Of a DNA stretch of 64,000 bases, positions 1-8,516 are shown piece after piece. The stretch comes from Streptomyces sulfonofaciens (lineage in GTDB: Bacteria; Actinomycetota; Actinomycetes; Streptomycetales; Streptomycetaceae). Positions within the stretch are counted from its first letter, which is position 1, and the number at the start of each line of letters is the position of its first letter. The position numbers and the translations under genes are program-made. The notes under the pieces were generated by a model. It was not told the DNA's origin. It saw only the letters and a list, made by a program, of their open reading frames with translations, and made no database searches. The stretch spans positions 124,001 through 188,000 of the forward strand of contig NZ_BNCD01000012.1 of NCBI RefSeq assembly GCF_014656295.1. The letters run 5' to 3'.

Positions 1-287
1 CGGCGATCCGATGGATTGGTTCGCCGAATGACCCAGGCCCGCTTCTCCAGACGGTCGGTGCCCTTGCTGGTCGCACCGATCCCGATGGCGAACTCGGCGG
101 CGAGGTCCGCCACCCGGGACCCGGGGTGGTCGCGCAGGAAGCGCAGGAACTCGAACTGCGAGGTGACGATTCCGTGCCGTTGGCGAAGACGGTCGTTCAG
201 CGCGTTGTAGAGGCGCGTCTCACAGCGGACGAGATCGGCGAAGAAGTCCTGGAGGTCGACCCGGCCACCGCTTGACTTGGATGCCAT
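1..287 (-). CDS. MarR-family transcriptional regulator, 5' part only
   Basis: The first ~95 residues of a MarR-type winged-helix repressor are visible; the 3' end lies outside the window. The ATG sits inside a perfect palindrome. The visible part runs from an N-terminal dimerisation helix into a helix-turn-helix with a run like FLRDHPGSRVADLAAEF, then a recognition helix and a wing ending in RRTNPSDR, the NP-x-DRR-type wing signature of the family. It is divergent from an HSL-type hydrolase about 70 bp away, so it probably represses that gene and itself through the palindromes in the gap (inference). Its ligand cannot be deduced. Confidence 0.85.
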   Translation of the reverse strand, partial: MASKSSGGRVDLQDFFADLVRCETRLYNALNDRLRQRHGIVTSQFEFLRFLRDHPGSRVADLAAEFAIGIGATSKGTDRLEKRAWVIRRTNPSDR

Positions 288-292
288 GGCAT
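281..292. promoter_or_regulatory. Perfect 12-bp palindrome over the MarR start codon, candidate operator
   Basis: ATGCCATGGCAT is fully self-complementary and contains the regulator's start codon. Its half-site ATGCC/GGCAT recurs in the larger inverted repeat a few bases further on, which suggests a shared binding protein, most simply the MarR product (autoregulation, inferred). Confidence 0.45.
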
Positions 293-303
293 ATATCCTA
301 ACC

Positions 304-336
304 TACATGCCTAGGAATATAGTTCCTTGGCATGTA
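304..336. promoter_or_regulatory. Long inverted repeat in the divergent MarR/hydrolase promoter
   Basis: Arms of 14 nt (304-317 and 323-336) pair with one mismatch around a 5-nt centre; each arm carries ACATGCC followed by AGGAA. The repeat ends 19 bp before the hydrolase ATG, where a repressor would block transcription. MarR operators are typically AT-rich palindromes of this size. Confidence 0.6.
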
Positions 337-354
337 ACTGCTGTGGAGGCGGCA

Positions 355-1278
355 ATGAGCAGGCAACAGCGCGCGGAGATCGACGCGATGGTCCGGCGGC
401 CCCAGCCCGAGGGCCCGCGGTCGGTGGAGGAGCTCCGTGCCGGGTTCAGGGCGATGATGGCCGAAATGATCGTCCCGGCTGGGATCCGCACCCGGAATGC
501 GACGCTCGGCGACCGGCCCGCGGTGCTCGTCGAACCGGCCGGCTCTGCGAAGGCCGGGACGATCCTGTACTTTCACGGCGGCTCCTACGTGGTCGGCTCA
601 CCGGAGACGGCGATGTCGCTGACGGGGAACCTGGTGACCAGAACAGGGTTCAGGGCGTTCTCGCTGGATTACCGGCTTGCCCCTGAGCACCCGTTCCCGG
701 CCGCGATCGAGGACGGGCTGAGTGCCTACCGCGCACTTCTCGACAGCGGCGAGGACCCTTCGGCGATTGCGTTCGCCGGGGACTCCGCAGGTGGTGGCCT
801 CACTGTCGCCACCTGCCTCGCCGCACGCGGCGCGGGCCTGCCCGTGCCCGCCGCGATCGTGGCGTTCTCCCCCGGACTCGACATGACCCGGACGGGCGGG
901 AGCATGGACCGCAAGGCGGGCGTCGACCCGTTCTTCACGCGTGAGGGCCTGGCCCGCACCGGGGCCATGTACCTTGCGGGACAGGACCCGCGCCAACCCA
1001 TGCTCAGCCCCGCCACCCTCGCCGACCTGACCGGTTTCCCCCCGATACTTCTGCAGGCGGGCACCAACGAAGTACTCCTGGACGACTCCACACGCATGGC
1101 CACGCGCGCGCGGGAAGCCGGTGTGGACGTCGTCCTGGACATCACCGCTGACGTCCCCCACGTCTTCCAGGCGTTCGCCGGCGTCCTGGACGAGGCCGAC
1201 GAGGCACTGGAGCGCGCCGCTCTCTTTCTCAGCCAGCGCATCCGCACGGGGGGCACGGCACACACGCCGGCAAGCTGA
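355..1278 (+). CDS. Alpha/beta hydrolase, HSL (hormone-sensitive lipase-like) carboxylesterase
   Basis: A 307-residue cytoplasmic esterase/lipase of the bacterial HSL family, expected to hydrolyse carboxylic esters of small acyl chains. The oxyanion motif HGG starts at residue 74 (FHGGSYVVGS), the nucleophile is Ser144 in GDSAGG, and the catalytic His is His269 in a VPHVFQ context; the acid is probably in the NEVLLDDS stretch before it. I chose the ATG at 355 because GGAGGC lies just upstream; an in-frame TTG at 277 would run back through the operator into the MarR gene. It is transcribed divergently from a MarR regulator, which suggests induction by an ester, lactone or aromatic compound (inference). 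Its substrate is unknown. Confidence 0.85.
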   Translation: MSRQQRAEIDAMVRRPQPEGPRSVEELRAGFRAMMAEMIVPAGIRTRNATLGDRPAVLVEPAGSAKAGTILYFHGGSYVVGSPETAMSLTGNLVTRTGFRAFSLDYRLAPEHPFPAAIEDGLSAYRALLDSGEDPSAIAFAGDSAGGGLTVATCLAARGAGLPVPAAIVAFSPGLDMTRTGGSMDRKAGVDPFFTREGLARTGAMYLAGQDPRQPMLSPATLADLTGFPPILLQAGTNEVLLDDSTRMATRAREAGVDVVLDITADVPHVFQAFAGVLDEADEALERAALFLSQRIRTGGTAHTPAS

Positions 1279-1280
1279 AG

Positions 1281-1311
1281 GCGGCAGACGAACTCATCCG
1301 GGTTCTGCCGC
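1281..1311. terminator. Hairpin between convergent hydrolase and MFS genes
   Basis: Eight-base arms GCGGCAGA/TCTGCCGC with a 15-nt loop start 3 bp after the hydrolase stop, between two convergent genes. No U-tract, as is usual in Streptomyces. Confidence 0.4.
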
Positions 1312-1347
1312 GACGAGCGGCGCGGGGGGTGGCGCCGGAGGCGTGCC

Positions 1348-2700
1348 TCAGGGCGTCGGCACCGTGTCCGGCAGTCCCGCCGCCGCGGGCACCGCGTCCG
1401 CGCGGCCCGTCACCGGCGAGGTGGTGGCGACCGCGAGCAGTGACGCCACCGCCACCGCCACGAACAGCACCCGCGTCCCGCCGAACCCGTCGAGCAGCCA
1501 GCCGCCGATGTACGGGCCGAGGATGCCGCCGACGCGCCCGAAGCCGAGCATGAAGCCCGCGCCCGTGCCGCGCGCCTGGACCGGGTAGGTCACCGCACAG
1601 ACGTTGTTGAGCAGGAACTGCCCGCCGATGATGAACAGGCCCGCCGCCCCGACACCGATCATGTTGCCCGCCGTCGTCGCGGTGAACGCCACGGCCAGTG
1701 TCGAGATCGCGCCGAGTCCGCACCACACCATCAGAGCGCGGCGCACGCCGAGGTACCGGTCCGCGACGAGGCCGCCCACCACGGCGCCCACGATCGACAT
1801 GCCCTGGAGTACGGCGCCGAAGACGTATCCGGTGGCGAAGCCCTCACCGCGGTCGATCATCAGCTCCGGAGTCCACGACGAGAGGCCGTACACGCTGAAC
1901 AGCAGGAGGAACGAGGACGCCCACAGCGCGATGGTCCGCTTGCGGAAGGCCGGGGCGAGCACGAGGCGCCAGTTGGCCTTCTCCGCCTTGGCCACGACGA
2001 GGTCCGCCGTCCGGTAGAACGCGGCACGGTCGGGCCGCACCCTGGACATCAGGCGCGCCGCCTCCGCGGAGCGCCCGCGCGCCACGAGGAACTCGGCCGA
2101 CTCGGGGAAGACCGCAAGGTACACGAGGCCGAGCACGGCGGCGCCGCCCCCCAGGTAGAACAGCACGTGCCAGTTCCCGTCCGAGGTCAGGTTGACCCCG
2201 GTGATCGCGGCGAGCACACCGCCGAGGCCGAAGCCGCCGCCGCCGAGCACCGCGAGCCTGTGGTGGACCCGGTCGGGCAGGTACTCGTTGATGTACGCCG
2301 TCCCGAGGGGCAGCAGGACCCCGAGGCCGAGGCCGGTGAGCGCCCGCAGTGTGATGAACGAGGCGAACGAGGTGCCCCAGAGCGCGGTCAGCACACTGAA
2401 CACACCGGACACCAGCAGGCCCGCGATCAGGGTCGGACGGCGGCCGATCCGGTCAGCCACCACACCGTGCACCAGCGAGCCCACCGCGAACCCGATGAGC
2501 CCGGACGACACCAGGAAGCCCGCGGAGCTGGAAGACAGGTGCCAGGGCTTCACCACGAAATGGATCACATATGAGGGGATGAGGGTGTCATAACCGTCGA
2601 AGAGGGTCGCGAGCGCGACCAGTCCCACCAACATCCAGTGGAAGGGGCGCAGCGGAGCCTCGCCCAGTTCTTCACGCACATCTGCCGTCGCCAGTGACAC
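1348..2700 (-). CDS. MFS transporter, aromatic acid:H+ symporter (AAHS) family
   Basis: A 450-residue, 12-helix inner-membrane permease. The start is GTG with GGAGG six bases upstream. The first helix carries the AAHS signature (FDGYDTLIPSY, residues ~34-44), in which the Asp is needed for substrate uptake in relatives such as PcaK and BenK. The loop 2-3 motif reads VADRIGRRP. The C-terminal half has the usual second repeat (VADRYLGVRR). It lies behind an IclR gene and divergent from the gentisate ring-cleavage operon, so the likely cargo is gentisate or its precursor, for example a hydroxybenzoate (inference from context). Confidence 0.85.
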   Translation of the reverse strand: MSLATADVREELGEAPLRPFHWMLVGLVALATLFDGYDTLIPSYVIHFVVKPWHLSSSSAGFLVSSGLIGFAVGSLVHGVVADRIGRRPTLIAGLLVSGVFSVLTALWGTSFASFITLRALTGLGLGVLLPLGTAYINEYLPDRVHHRLAVLGGGGFGLGGVLAAITGVNLTSDGNWHVLFYLGGGAAVLGLVYLAVFPESAEFLVARGRSAEAARLMSRVRPDRAAFYRTADLVVAKAEKANWRLVLAPAFRKRTIALWASSFLLLFSVYGLSSWTPELMIDRGEGFATGYVFGAVLQGMSIVGAVVGGLVADRYLGVRRALMVWCGLGAISTLAVAFTATTAGNMIGVGAAGLFIIGGQFLLNNVCAVTYPVQARGTGAGFMLGFGRVGGILGPYIGGWLLDGFGGTRVLFVAVAVASLLAVATTSPVTGRADAVPAAAGLPDTVPTP

Positions 2701-2824
2701 AGAGTACCTCCATGGGTGCGCCCGACCGGCTCGTCCAGCAGCGGGGCTGCCTCACCGTAGGCACGGCATCCGGCATGGGGAACGACGGTGTGAAGAAATT
2801 CTGCTCTACGCAACACCCAGGCGT

Positions 2825-3598
2825 TCACAGGGTCGCGGAGGCCGCCCGGGCGGCGTCGAGAACCTCCCTGGCCAGCTCGGGAACCCGGGACCGCGGGCAG
2901 CGCGCGCTCGGCGCGGCCACCGCGATACCGGCGACCGCACGGCCCGAGCCGTCCCTGATGCAGGCGCCGACGGCGACGATCCCGCGCTCGCTCTCCTCCA
3001 GGTTCGTCGCGTAGCCCTTGCGCCTGACCGTGGCCAACTGGCGACGGACGGTGATCCTGTCGACCGCGGGCCCGCCCGCGGAGGCCGGCAGGTTCCGCGG
3101 GTACAGGTCGCCGAGTTCCTCCGTGGACAGCTCGGCGAGCAGTGCCTTGCCGCCGGAGGTGACATGGGCGGGCAGCAGCATGCCCACCCGGGTGCCGACC
3201 CGCAGCACGTGGGTGGATTCCGCGCAGTCGATGAACCGGGCGCCGTTGCCCTCGAGCACCATCAGGTGACAGGTCTCACCGACCTTCCGGTGCAGCTCCA
3301 CCACATGCTCGTGCAGCTTGGCGCGCAGGTCCTGCGTGGTGGGACCGGTGCGGACGATCCGCTCGAAGGCGGGACCCGGGCGGTAGGCCCGGTGCGCGTC
3401 CTGCGTCGCGAAGTCCCGAGCGCCGAGTGTGCGCAGCAGCCGGTGTGCCGTGGACCGGGCGACGCCCAGGTGCTCGGCCGCTTCGCTCACCCGCACCCGC
3501 TGACGTTCCGAGAGGAGCAGGAGCAGGCGCAGGACGTTGTCGGCCGACTCCACGGGGTACCAGGAATTGTTTCGCACAGAGGAATTGTACGGCCACAT
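2825..3598 (-). CDS. IclR-family regulator of the gentisate locus
   Basis: About 257 residues, the usual size for the family. An N-terminal winged helix (SADNVLRLLLLLSERQRV followed by VSEAAEHLGVARSTAHRLL) leads into a C-terminal effector-binding domain with the IclR pattern TSGGKALLAELS and EESERGIVAVGA. I chose the ATG giving this length; GTG codons at 3652, 3577 and 3553 are alternatives and none has a convincing ribosome site. It is divergent from the gentisate dioxygenase with a gap of only 68 bp, and upstream of the transporter on its own strand. IclR proteins usually act as ligand-dependent activators or repressors of such aromatic operons. Confidence 0.85.
   Translation of the reverse strand: MWPYNSSVRNNSWYPVESADNVLRLLLLLSERQRVRVSEAAEHLGVARSTAHRLLRTLGARDFATQDAHRAYRPGPAFERIVRTGPTTQDLRAKLHEHVVELHRKVGETCHLMVLEGNGARFIDCAESTHVLRVGTRVGMLLPAHVTSGGKALLAELSTEELGDLYPRNLPASAGGPAVDRITVRRQLATVRRKGYATNLEESERGIVAVGACIRDGSGRAVAGIAVAAPSARCPRSRVPELAREVLDAARAASATL
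3562..3588. promoter_or_regulatory. Direct repeat AGGAATTGT x2 near the IclR start, candidate operator
   Basis: The nonamer AGGAATTGT occurs at 3562-3570 and 3580-3588, 18 bp (nearly two helical turns) apart, at the AT-richest spot of the divergent region. It could be the IclR binding site. It overlaps the N-terminal codons if translation starts at 3598, so either the true start is further downstream or the site is intragenic. Confidence 0.4.
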
Positions 3599-3666
3599 GA
3601 TTCTGATCAGCGGGTCTTCGTGCCTACCGTGAGGCAACGCCCCACACAGCACCAGGGAGCTTTCGC

Positions 3667-4734
3667 ATGACCCCCTCGGAAACAGCGCTCAAGCAGCTCT
3701 ACGAGGACTTCGCCGAAGCGGGACTGCTCCCGCTGTGGACCCAGCGCGAGGACCTCATGCCGATGACCCCGCAGCCCGCGGCGCACGCGCACGTGTGGCA
3801 CTGGCGGGACCTCTACCCGATCGCGCAGCGCGCCGGTGAGCTCGTCCCGGTCGGCCGCGGCGGCGAGCGCAGGGCCATCGCCCTCGCCAACCCGGGCCTG
3901 CCCGGGGAGCCCTACGCGACCCCGACGCTCTGGGCCGCCGTCCAGTACCTCGGCCCCCGCGAGGTCGCCCCCTCCCACCGGCATTCCCAGGGAGCCTTCC
4001 GCTTCGTCCTGGAGGGCGAGGGAGTGTGGACCGTCGTGGACGGCGACCCCGTCGCCATGCGCCGCGGAGACCTGCTGCTCACCCCGGGCTGGGCGTTCCA
4101 CGAGCACCACAACCCCACCGACCGGCCGATGGCCTGGCTCGACGGACTGGACATCCCGCTGGTGTCCGGACTCGATGCCGGCTTCTTCGAGTTCGGACCC
4201 GACAGGCTCGCCGACAGCTCGACACCCGATCGCTCCCGCGCCGAACGCCTGTGGGCGCACCCGGGTCTCAGGCCGCTGTCCGGAGTCGGCGCCCCGGCGG
4301 CCAACTCCCCGCTGGCGGCCTACCGCTGGCAGCACACCGACGCGGCACTCAGCGCCCAACTGGAGCTGGAGAGCGAGGGCCACCCCGGTACCGCGGGCGA
4401 GGGCCACGCGGCGGTCCGCTTCACCAACCCCACCTCGGGCGGCGACGCGCTCGCCACCCTGCGCACCGAGATGCACCGGCTGCGCGCGGGCAGCGCCTTG
4501 CCCGTCACCCGCGTCGTGGGCTCCGCCGTGTGGCAGGTGTTCTCCGGCACGGGCACCGTCCGCATCGGCGACAGGACCGTCCGTCTCGCCACCGGCGACC
4601 TCGTCGCCGTGCCCTCCTGGCAGCCGTTCTCCGTCGAGGCCGACACCGACCTCGACCTGTTCACCTTCAGCGACGCGCCCGTGTACGAGGCGCTGAACCT
4701 GTACCGCACCAAGATCGGAGCCGACGCGTCGTGA
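3667..4734 (+). CDS. Gentisate 1,2-dioxygenase (bicupin)
   Basis: A 355-residue cytoplasmic Fe(II) enzyme that opens the gentisate ring with O2 to give maleylpyruvate. Two cupin domains are visible. The N-terminal one has the metal motif HRHSQ (His104 and His106), the conserved RFVLEGEGVWTVVDGD strand pair, and His145 in GWAFHEHHN as the third ligand. The C-terminal cupin (VWQVFSGTGTVRIGD, residues ~280-295) lacks an equivalent His set, as in the family. Length and start (RBS GGGAGC) are typical. It is the first gene of an operon; its last bases overlap the GTG of the next gene. Confidence 0.92.
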   Translation: MTPSETALKQLYEDFAEAGLLPLWTQREDLMPMTPQPAAHAHVWHWRDLYPIAQRAGELVPVGRGGERRAIALANPGLPGEPYATPTLWAAVQYLGPREVAPSHRHSQGAFRFVLEGEGVWTVVDGDPVAMRRGDLLLTPGWAFHEHHNPTDRPMAWLDGLDIPLVSGLDAGFFEFGPDRLADSSTPDRSRAERLWAHPGLRPLSGVGAPAANSPLAAYRWQHTDAALSAQLELESEGHPGTAGEGHAAVRFTNPTSGGDALATLRTEMHRLRAGSALPVTRVVGSAVWQVFSGTGTVRIGDRTVRLATGDLVAVPSWQPFSVEADTDLDLFTFSDAPVYEALNLYRTKIGADAS

Positions 4735-5582
4735 GGCTTTCCACCGTCCGTACCCCAAAGGGCACCCGTGCCGTCCGCGTCGAGCACGACCATGCGGTCG
4801 ACCTCGGCCTGCCCGACCTCGGTGCGCTGCTCGCCCTGCCCGACTGGCGTACCAGGGCCGCCGCCGCGGGACCCGAGATCCCGGGCGCCGACCTGGACTT
4901 CGCACCGGTGGTGCCCAAGCCCGAGAAGATCGTCTGCGTCGGCGTCAACTACCGCGCCCACATCGCCGAGATGGGCCGGGACGTGCCCCCGCACCCGACA
5001 CTGTTTGCGAAGTTCCCGCCCGCGCTGATCGGCGCGTACGACGACGTGGTCCTGCCCGCGGGCTCGGACGCGGTGGACTGGGAGGCCGAACTCGCCCTCG
5101 TCATCGGCGAGACCGTACGCCACGCCGACCATGCGCAGGCCACGCGCGCCATCGCCGGTTACACCGTCCTCAACGACGTGACCGCGCGCGACTGGCAGTA
5201 CCGCACCCTGCAGTGGCTCCAGGGCAAGACGTTCGCCGACACCACGCCGGTCGGCCCCCACCTGGTCGTCCCCGACGACGAGACGGCCGCCGCGGAGCCC
5301 GACGTGCGGCTCAGTTGCGTCGTGGACGGCGAGGAGGTGCAGTCCGCCGCCACCTCGGACCTGGTCTTCGGGCCCGTGGAGCTGGTCCGCTACATCTCCA
5401 CGATCATGCCGCTCTCACCCGGCGACATCATCGCCACCGGGACCCCCGGCGGCGTCGGCCACGCGCGCACCCCCAAGCGCTACCTCACCGACGGCACCGT
5501 GCTCACCACCCGCATCGAAGGCATCGGCGAGTGCCGCAACGTCTGCCGCGCGGAGAAGACCCCGGCCGCCGGAGCAGCCTGA
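4731..5582 (+). CDS. Fumarylacetoacetate-hydrolase-fold protein, probable fumarylpyruvate hydrolase
   Basis: A 283-residue FAH-superfamily enzyme; in this context it should hydrolyse fumarylpyruvate to fumarate and pyruvate, the last step of the gentisate pathway. The signature region reads CVGVNYRAHIAEMG, then DWEAELALVIG (metal-binding Glu residues of the fold) and KTFADTTPVGPHLV. The GTG start overlaps the dioxygenase stop by 4 bp (GTGA), so it is translationally coupled. A longer open frame upstream is only an overlap with the dioxygenase gene. Confidence 0.9.
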   Translation: MRLSTVRTPKGTRAVRVEHDHAVDLGLPDLGALLALPDWRTRAAAAGPEIPGADLDFAPVVPKPEKIVCVGVNYRAHIAEMGRDVPPHPTLFAKFPPALIGAYDDVVLPAGSDAVDWEAELALVIGETVRHADHAQATRAIAGYTVLNDVTARDWQYRTLQWLQGKTFADTTPVGPHLVVPDDETAAAEPDVRLSCVVDGEEVQSAATSDLVFGPVELVRYISTIMPLSPGDIIATGTPGGVGHARTPKRYLTDGTVLTTRIEGIGECRNVCRAEKTPAAGAA

Positions 5583-6319
5583 TGCCCGCCGCCGAAACCC
5601 CGCTGGACCGCTCCCTGGGATGGCAGCGCGAGGGCACCGCGCGCTTCGAGGCGGCCGTCGCCGCACTCGGCGACGCGGACCTCGCCGCGCCCTCCGCGCT
5701 GCCTGGCTGGAGCCGCGCCCACGTGGTCGCCCATCTGGCCCGCAACGCCGATGCGCTGGCCAACCTGCTCGACTGGGCGCGCACCGGGATCGAGAACCCC
5801 ATGTACCACGCTCCGGGGCAGCGGGAGAGGGACATCGAGGCGAGTGCCCGGCAGGAGCCGGAGAGCCTGCGTGCCGACCTGGCGGCCGCCGACCTGCGCC
5901 TGGCCACCGCCACCGCCTCCCACCCGGCGGTTGCCTGGCAGGCGCGGGTGCGCAGTGCGCTGGGCAGGAGCATCCCCGCATCCGAAGTGCCCTGGCTCAG
6001 GACCCGCGAGGTGTGGGTGCACCTGGTCGACCTCGATGCGGGGGTCTCGTTCGACGCCCTGCCAGCCGACCTCGTGCGTGCCCTGCTCGACGACATCACG
6101 CAGACGGTGAGCCGCCGCGGGGGAGCACCTGACCTGGTCCTGGAGGCAACCGACGACCCGGGCCCCGTCTGGACGATCGCGGACGGTTCGGCGCCCGGTG
6201 CCCGGAGGGTTTCGGGTCGCGCGGCCGACCTGCTGCGCTGGGCCGCGGGCCGGCCGCTGCCCGGGCCCGGCGGGCTCGCCACCGAAGGGCCCCTCCCCGT
6301 GCTGCCGCGCTGGCTGTGA
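5582..6319 (+). CDS. Mycothiol-dependent maleylpyruvate isomerase
   Basis: A 245-residue DinB-fold enzyme (MDMPI N-terminal domain) converting maleylpyruvate to fumarylpyruvate with mycothiol as cofactor, the actinobacterial version of this step. Three candidate zinc ligands stand where the Corynebacterium enzyme has them: His51 (VAHLARNADAL), Glu143 and His147 (TREVWVHLVDLD). A C-terminal MDMPI_C-like segment follows. Start and upstream stop overlap as TGATG, so it is coupled to the hydrolase. It points to a mycothiol-producing host. Confidence 0.92.
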   Translation: MPAAETPLDRSLGWQREGTARFEAAVAALGDADLAAPSALPGWSRAHVVAHLARNADALANLLDWARTGIENPMYHAPGQRERDIEASARQEPESLRADLAAADLRLATATASHPAVAWQARVRSALGRSIPASEVPWLRTREVWVHLVDLDAGVSFDALPADLVRALLDDITQTVSRRGGAPDLVLEATDDPGPVWTIADGSAPGARRVSGRAADLLRWAAGRPLPGPGGLATEGPLPVLPRWL

Positions 6320-6479
6320 CAGCGGTCGCGGCGGCACCCGGCCCACCGGAAGCGCCGGCGGGGTACCGCACGCGGCAGGGCCGGGCGACGGAACTGCCGC
6401 AGCGACGGACCGGACCCGGACGAGCCCGGCCGTCACCACGCGCCGGCGGCACCACGCCGGCGGCAAAGAACGGAGTCTC

Positions 6480-7724
6480 ATGAACGCGCAACCCCGAGTG
6501 GCGATCATCGGCGCCGGCATCGGCGGCCTCACCGCGGCGCTCGAACTGCACGCCGCCGGCATCCCGTGCCAGGTGTACGAGGGCGTCGCCGAGCTGTCCG
6601 CCATCGGCGTGGGCATCAACATCCTGCCGCACGCCACCCGAAGGCTGAGCCGCCTCGGCCTGCAGGACGAACTCGCCGCCGTCGCCGTGACGACACGGGA
6701 GTCCCTGTACTTCAACCGGTTCGGCCAGCGCATATACACCGAGCCCGCCGGCCTCGCCGCGGGCTACGCATGGCCGCAGTTCTCCATCCACCGGGGCGAC
6801 CTGCAGAGCGTCCTCGCCCGCGCGGTCCGCGAGCGCCTCGGCGAGGACGCACTCGCCACCGGACACCGCTGCACCTCGGTCGAGCAGGACGACACCGGGG
6901 TCACCGTCCACCTCGGTCACCCGGACGGCAGCAGCAGCACCGCGCGGGCCGACGCCGTGGTGGCCTGCGACGGCGTCCACTCGGTGATCCGCAGGCAGTT
7001 GCACCCCGACGAGGGCAGGCCCGTCTACTCCGGCTACAACATGTGGCGCGGCGTCGCTCCCTGGCCGAAGATCCTCGGTGGCGCGGGCATGATCAGGGCC
7101 GGCTGGCTCGCCACCGGCAAGCTCGTCGTGTACCCGATTCGCGACGACATCGACGACCAGGGGCGCCAGCTCGTCAACTGGGTCGTGGAGATCGAGACCC
7201 CCCACCACGCGGATCGGGACTGGAACCGCGCCGGGCGCGTCGAGGACTTCATCGACCGCTTCGCCGACTGGCACTTCGACTGGCTCGACGTGCCCGAGCT
7301 GATCAGGTCCTCCGACGGCATCCTCGAATACCCGATGGTCGACCAGGACCCGCTGCCCTGGTGGGGGCGCGGCCGGGTCACCCTGCTCGGTGACGCCGCG
7401 CACCCGATGGTGCCGCGCGGCTCCAACGGCGCGGGGCAGGCGATCCTCGACGCGGGCGCCCTCGCCGACGCGCTCACCCGGCACCCCGGTCCGGCGGAAG
7501 CCTTCGCCGCGTACGAGGCGGTGCGGCGCCCCGCGACCACCGCCGTCGTCCGGGCCAACCGCACCAACCCGCCCGACGCCATCCTGCGGGAGGTCTACGA
7601 GCGCACCGGAGACCGGCCGTTCGACCGTATCGAGGACGTGATCCCCGTCGAGGACCTCGACTCCATCATCGCCGCGTACAAGCGCACCGCGGGCTACGAG
7701 GTCGCGGCACTGCGGGACGCATGA
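6480..7724 (+). CDS. PhzS-like FAD-dependent aromatic monooxygenase
   Basis: A 414-residue class A flavoprotein monooxygenase. The N-terminal Rossmann motif is GAGIGG (residues ~11-16); GVGINILPHA, the WPQFSIHRGDLQ stretch, VVACDGVHSVIR (DG motif) and VTLLGDAAHPMVPRGSNGAGQAILD (GD motif) follow in order. From memory this pattern fits the PhzS group (5-methylphenazine-1-carboxylate 1-monooxygenase) better than typical 3-hydroxybenzoate 6-hydroxylases. By position, 160 bp after the isomerase and on the same strand, it should supply gentisate from a hydroxylated benzoate or related ring; the substrate is not deducible. No reductase partner is needed for this class. Confidence 0.85.
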   Translation: MNAQPRVAIIGAGIGGLTAALELHAAGIPCQVYEGVAELSAIGVGINILPHATRRLSRLGLQDELAAVAVTTRESLYFNRFGQRIYTEPAGLAAGYAWPQFSIHRGDLQSVLARAVRERLGEDALATGHRCTSVEQDDTGVTVHLGHPDGSSSTARADAVVACDGVHSVIRRQLHPDEGRPVYSGYNMWRGVAPWPKILGGAGMIRAGWLATGKLVVYPIRDDIDDQGRQLVNWVVEIETPHHADRDWNRAGRVEDFIDRFADWHFDWLDVPELIRSSDGILEYPMVDQDPLPWWGRGRVTLLGDAAHPMVPRGSNGAGQAILDAGALADALTRHPGPAEAFAAYEAVRRPATTAVVRANRTNPPDAILREVYERTGDRPFDRIEDVIPVEDLDSIIAAYKRTAGYEVAALRDA

Positions 7725-7747
7725 GGAGGAGCGCCCGCACCCGCCAC

Positions 7748-7775
7748 GGCGGCCGCCGGCCACCTGGCGGCCGCC
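7748..7775 (+). terminator. Hairpin ending the gentisate operon
   Basis: Two copies of GGCGGCCGCC (self-complementary) separated by 8 nt can form a 10-bp stem, starting 23 bp after the monooxygenase stop. Confidence 0.5.
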
Positions 7776-7830
7776 ACCGGTCACGGCCCGCCTGCCCTGC
7801 GGGCGCTCCCGGGGGAGCCGCGGCCGTTCA

Positions 7831-7846
7831 TACAGTCCAAGCTGTA
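7831..7846. promoter_or_regulatory. TACAG-N6-CTGTA palindrome, TetR-like operator
   Basis: An inverted repeat with 5-bp arms about 50 bp before a decayed MFS gene. Sites of this form are common for TetR repressors that control adjacent exporters; the repressor gene is absent here. It may be an orphan relic. Confidence 0.35.
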
Positions 7847-7892
7847 CAGGTGAAGCCGGGCCCCTCGTGCCGTGAACCTCAGCGTGGCGGGC

Positions 7893-8240
7893 ATGAGCGA
7901 GAACCAGAGCCTGTCCCCTCGGCGGTTCAGGCGTCGCCCGGGGTCCGTTCCGTCGTCAGCCGTCCGCGGCGCCGCATCCTGAACGCCTCCGAGGCCGAGG
8001 ACATCACCCTGGGCCAGGCATGGCACTGCTGTGCCGTGAGGCCATGGGCACCGGACGGGGCAACCCCGGCGGGGTGCTGACCGCCCTGGCGGTCGCCAAC
8101 CAGACCATCGCCGTCGTCGGCCCGCTGCTGGGCGGCCTGCTCACCGCGGTGGGCGGTCGGCGCGCCACCTTCGCGCTGAACGTGCCGCCGGCCGTCGCGG
8201 CCGTGCTGCTGGGCATGCCGCGGCCGCCCGCGTCGGCGGG
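7893..8240 (+). pseudogene. Remnant of an MFS (DHA2-type) drug exporter
   Basis: An ATG at 7893 opens MSENQSLSPRRFRRRPG, an N-terminus like that of many exporters, but the reading quickly turns to nonsense. In another frame from about 8041 a recognisable block appears (AMGTGRGN, then ALAVANQTIAVVGPLLGGLL and RRATFALNVP), matching transmembrane helices 4-6 of DHA2 exporters. The rest of the ~450-residue protein is missing. So an internal deletion and a C-terminal loss have destroyed the gene. The following ~270 bp (8240-8516) are low-complexity GGACGGGATGG-like DNA in which I see nothing. Confidence 0.6.
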
Positions 8241-8516
8241 CACGGGCGGCCGCGGTCCCGACCTCCCGGTCGACCGGGTCCACCCGGCGGTGGTGAAGGC
8301 CCGCCCGGTCGTCATGGTGGACGGGGCGGACGGGATGGATCGGGATGGACGGGGTAAGGGGGTGGACGGGATGGGGGGGTGCACCACCCGTTCACGGACC
8401 TCGTCGTCGAGCCGCAGGAGCAGGCGCATGCGGCGCACGGAACGCGGAAGGGCGCCCTCGGAGACCGAGAACGCCCAGGCGCGGCCGCGGCGCGTCCGCG
8501 CCGGCGGCATTCGACT

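Noticed and set aside
1..287. MarR gene as OhrR partner of ohr at 18 kb
   Set aside because: It is 18 kb away, and the expected OhrR box is missing from the ohr promoter; its divergent neighbour is an esterase.
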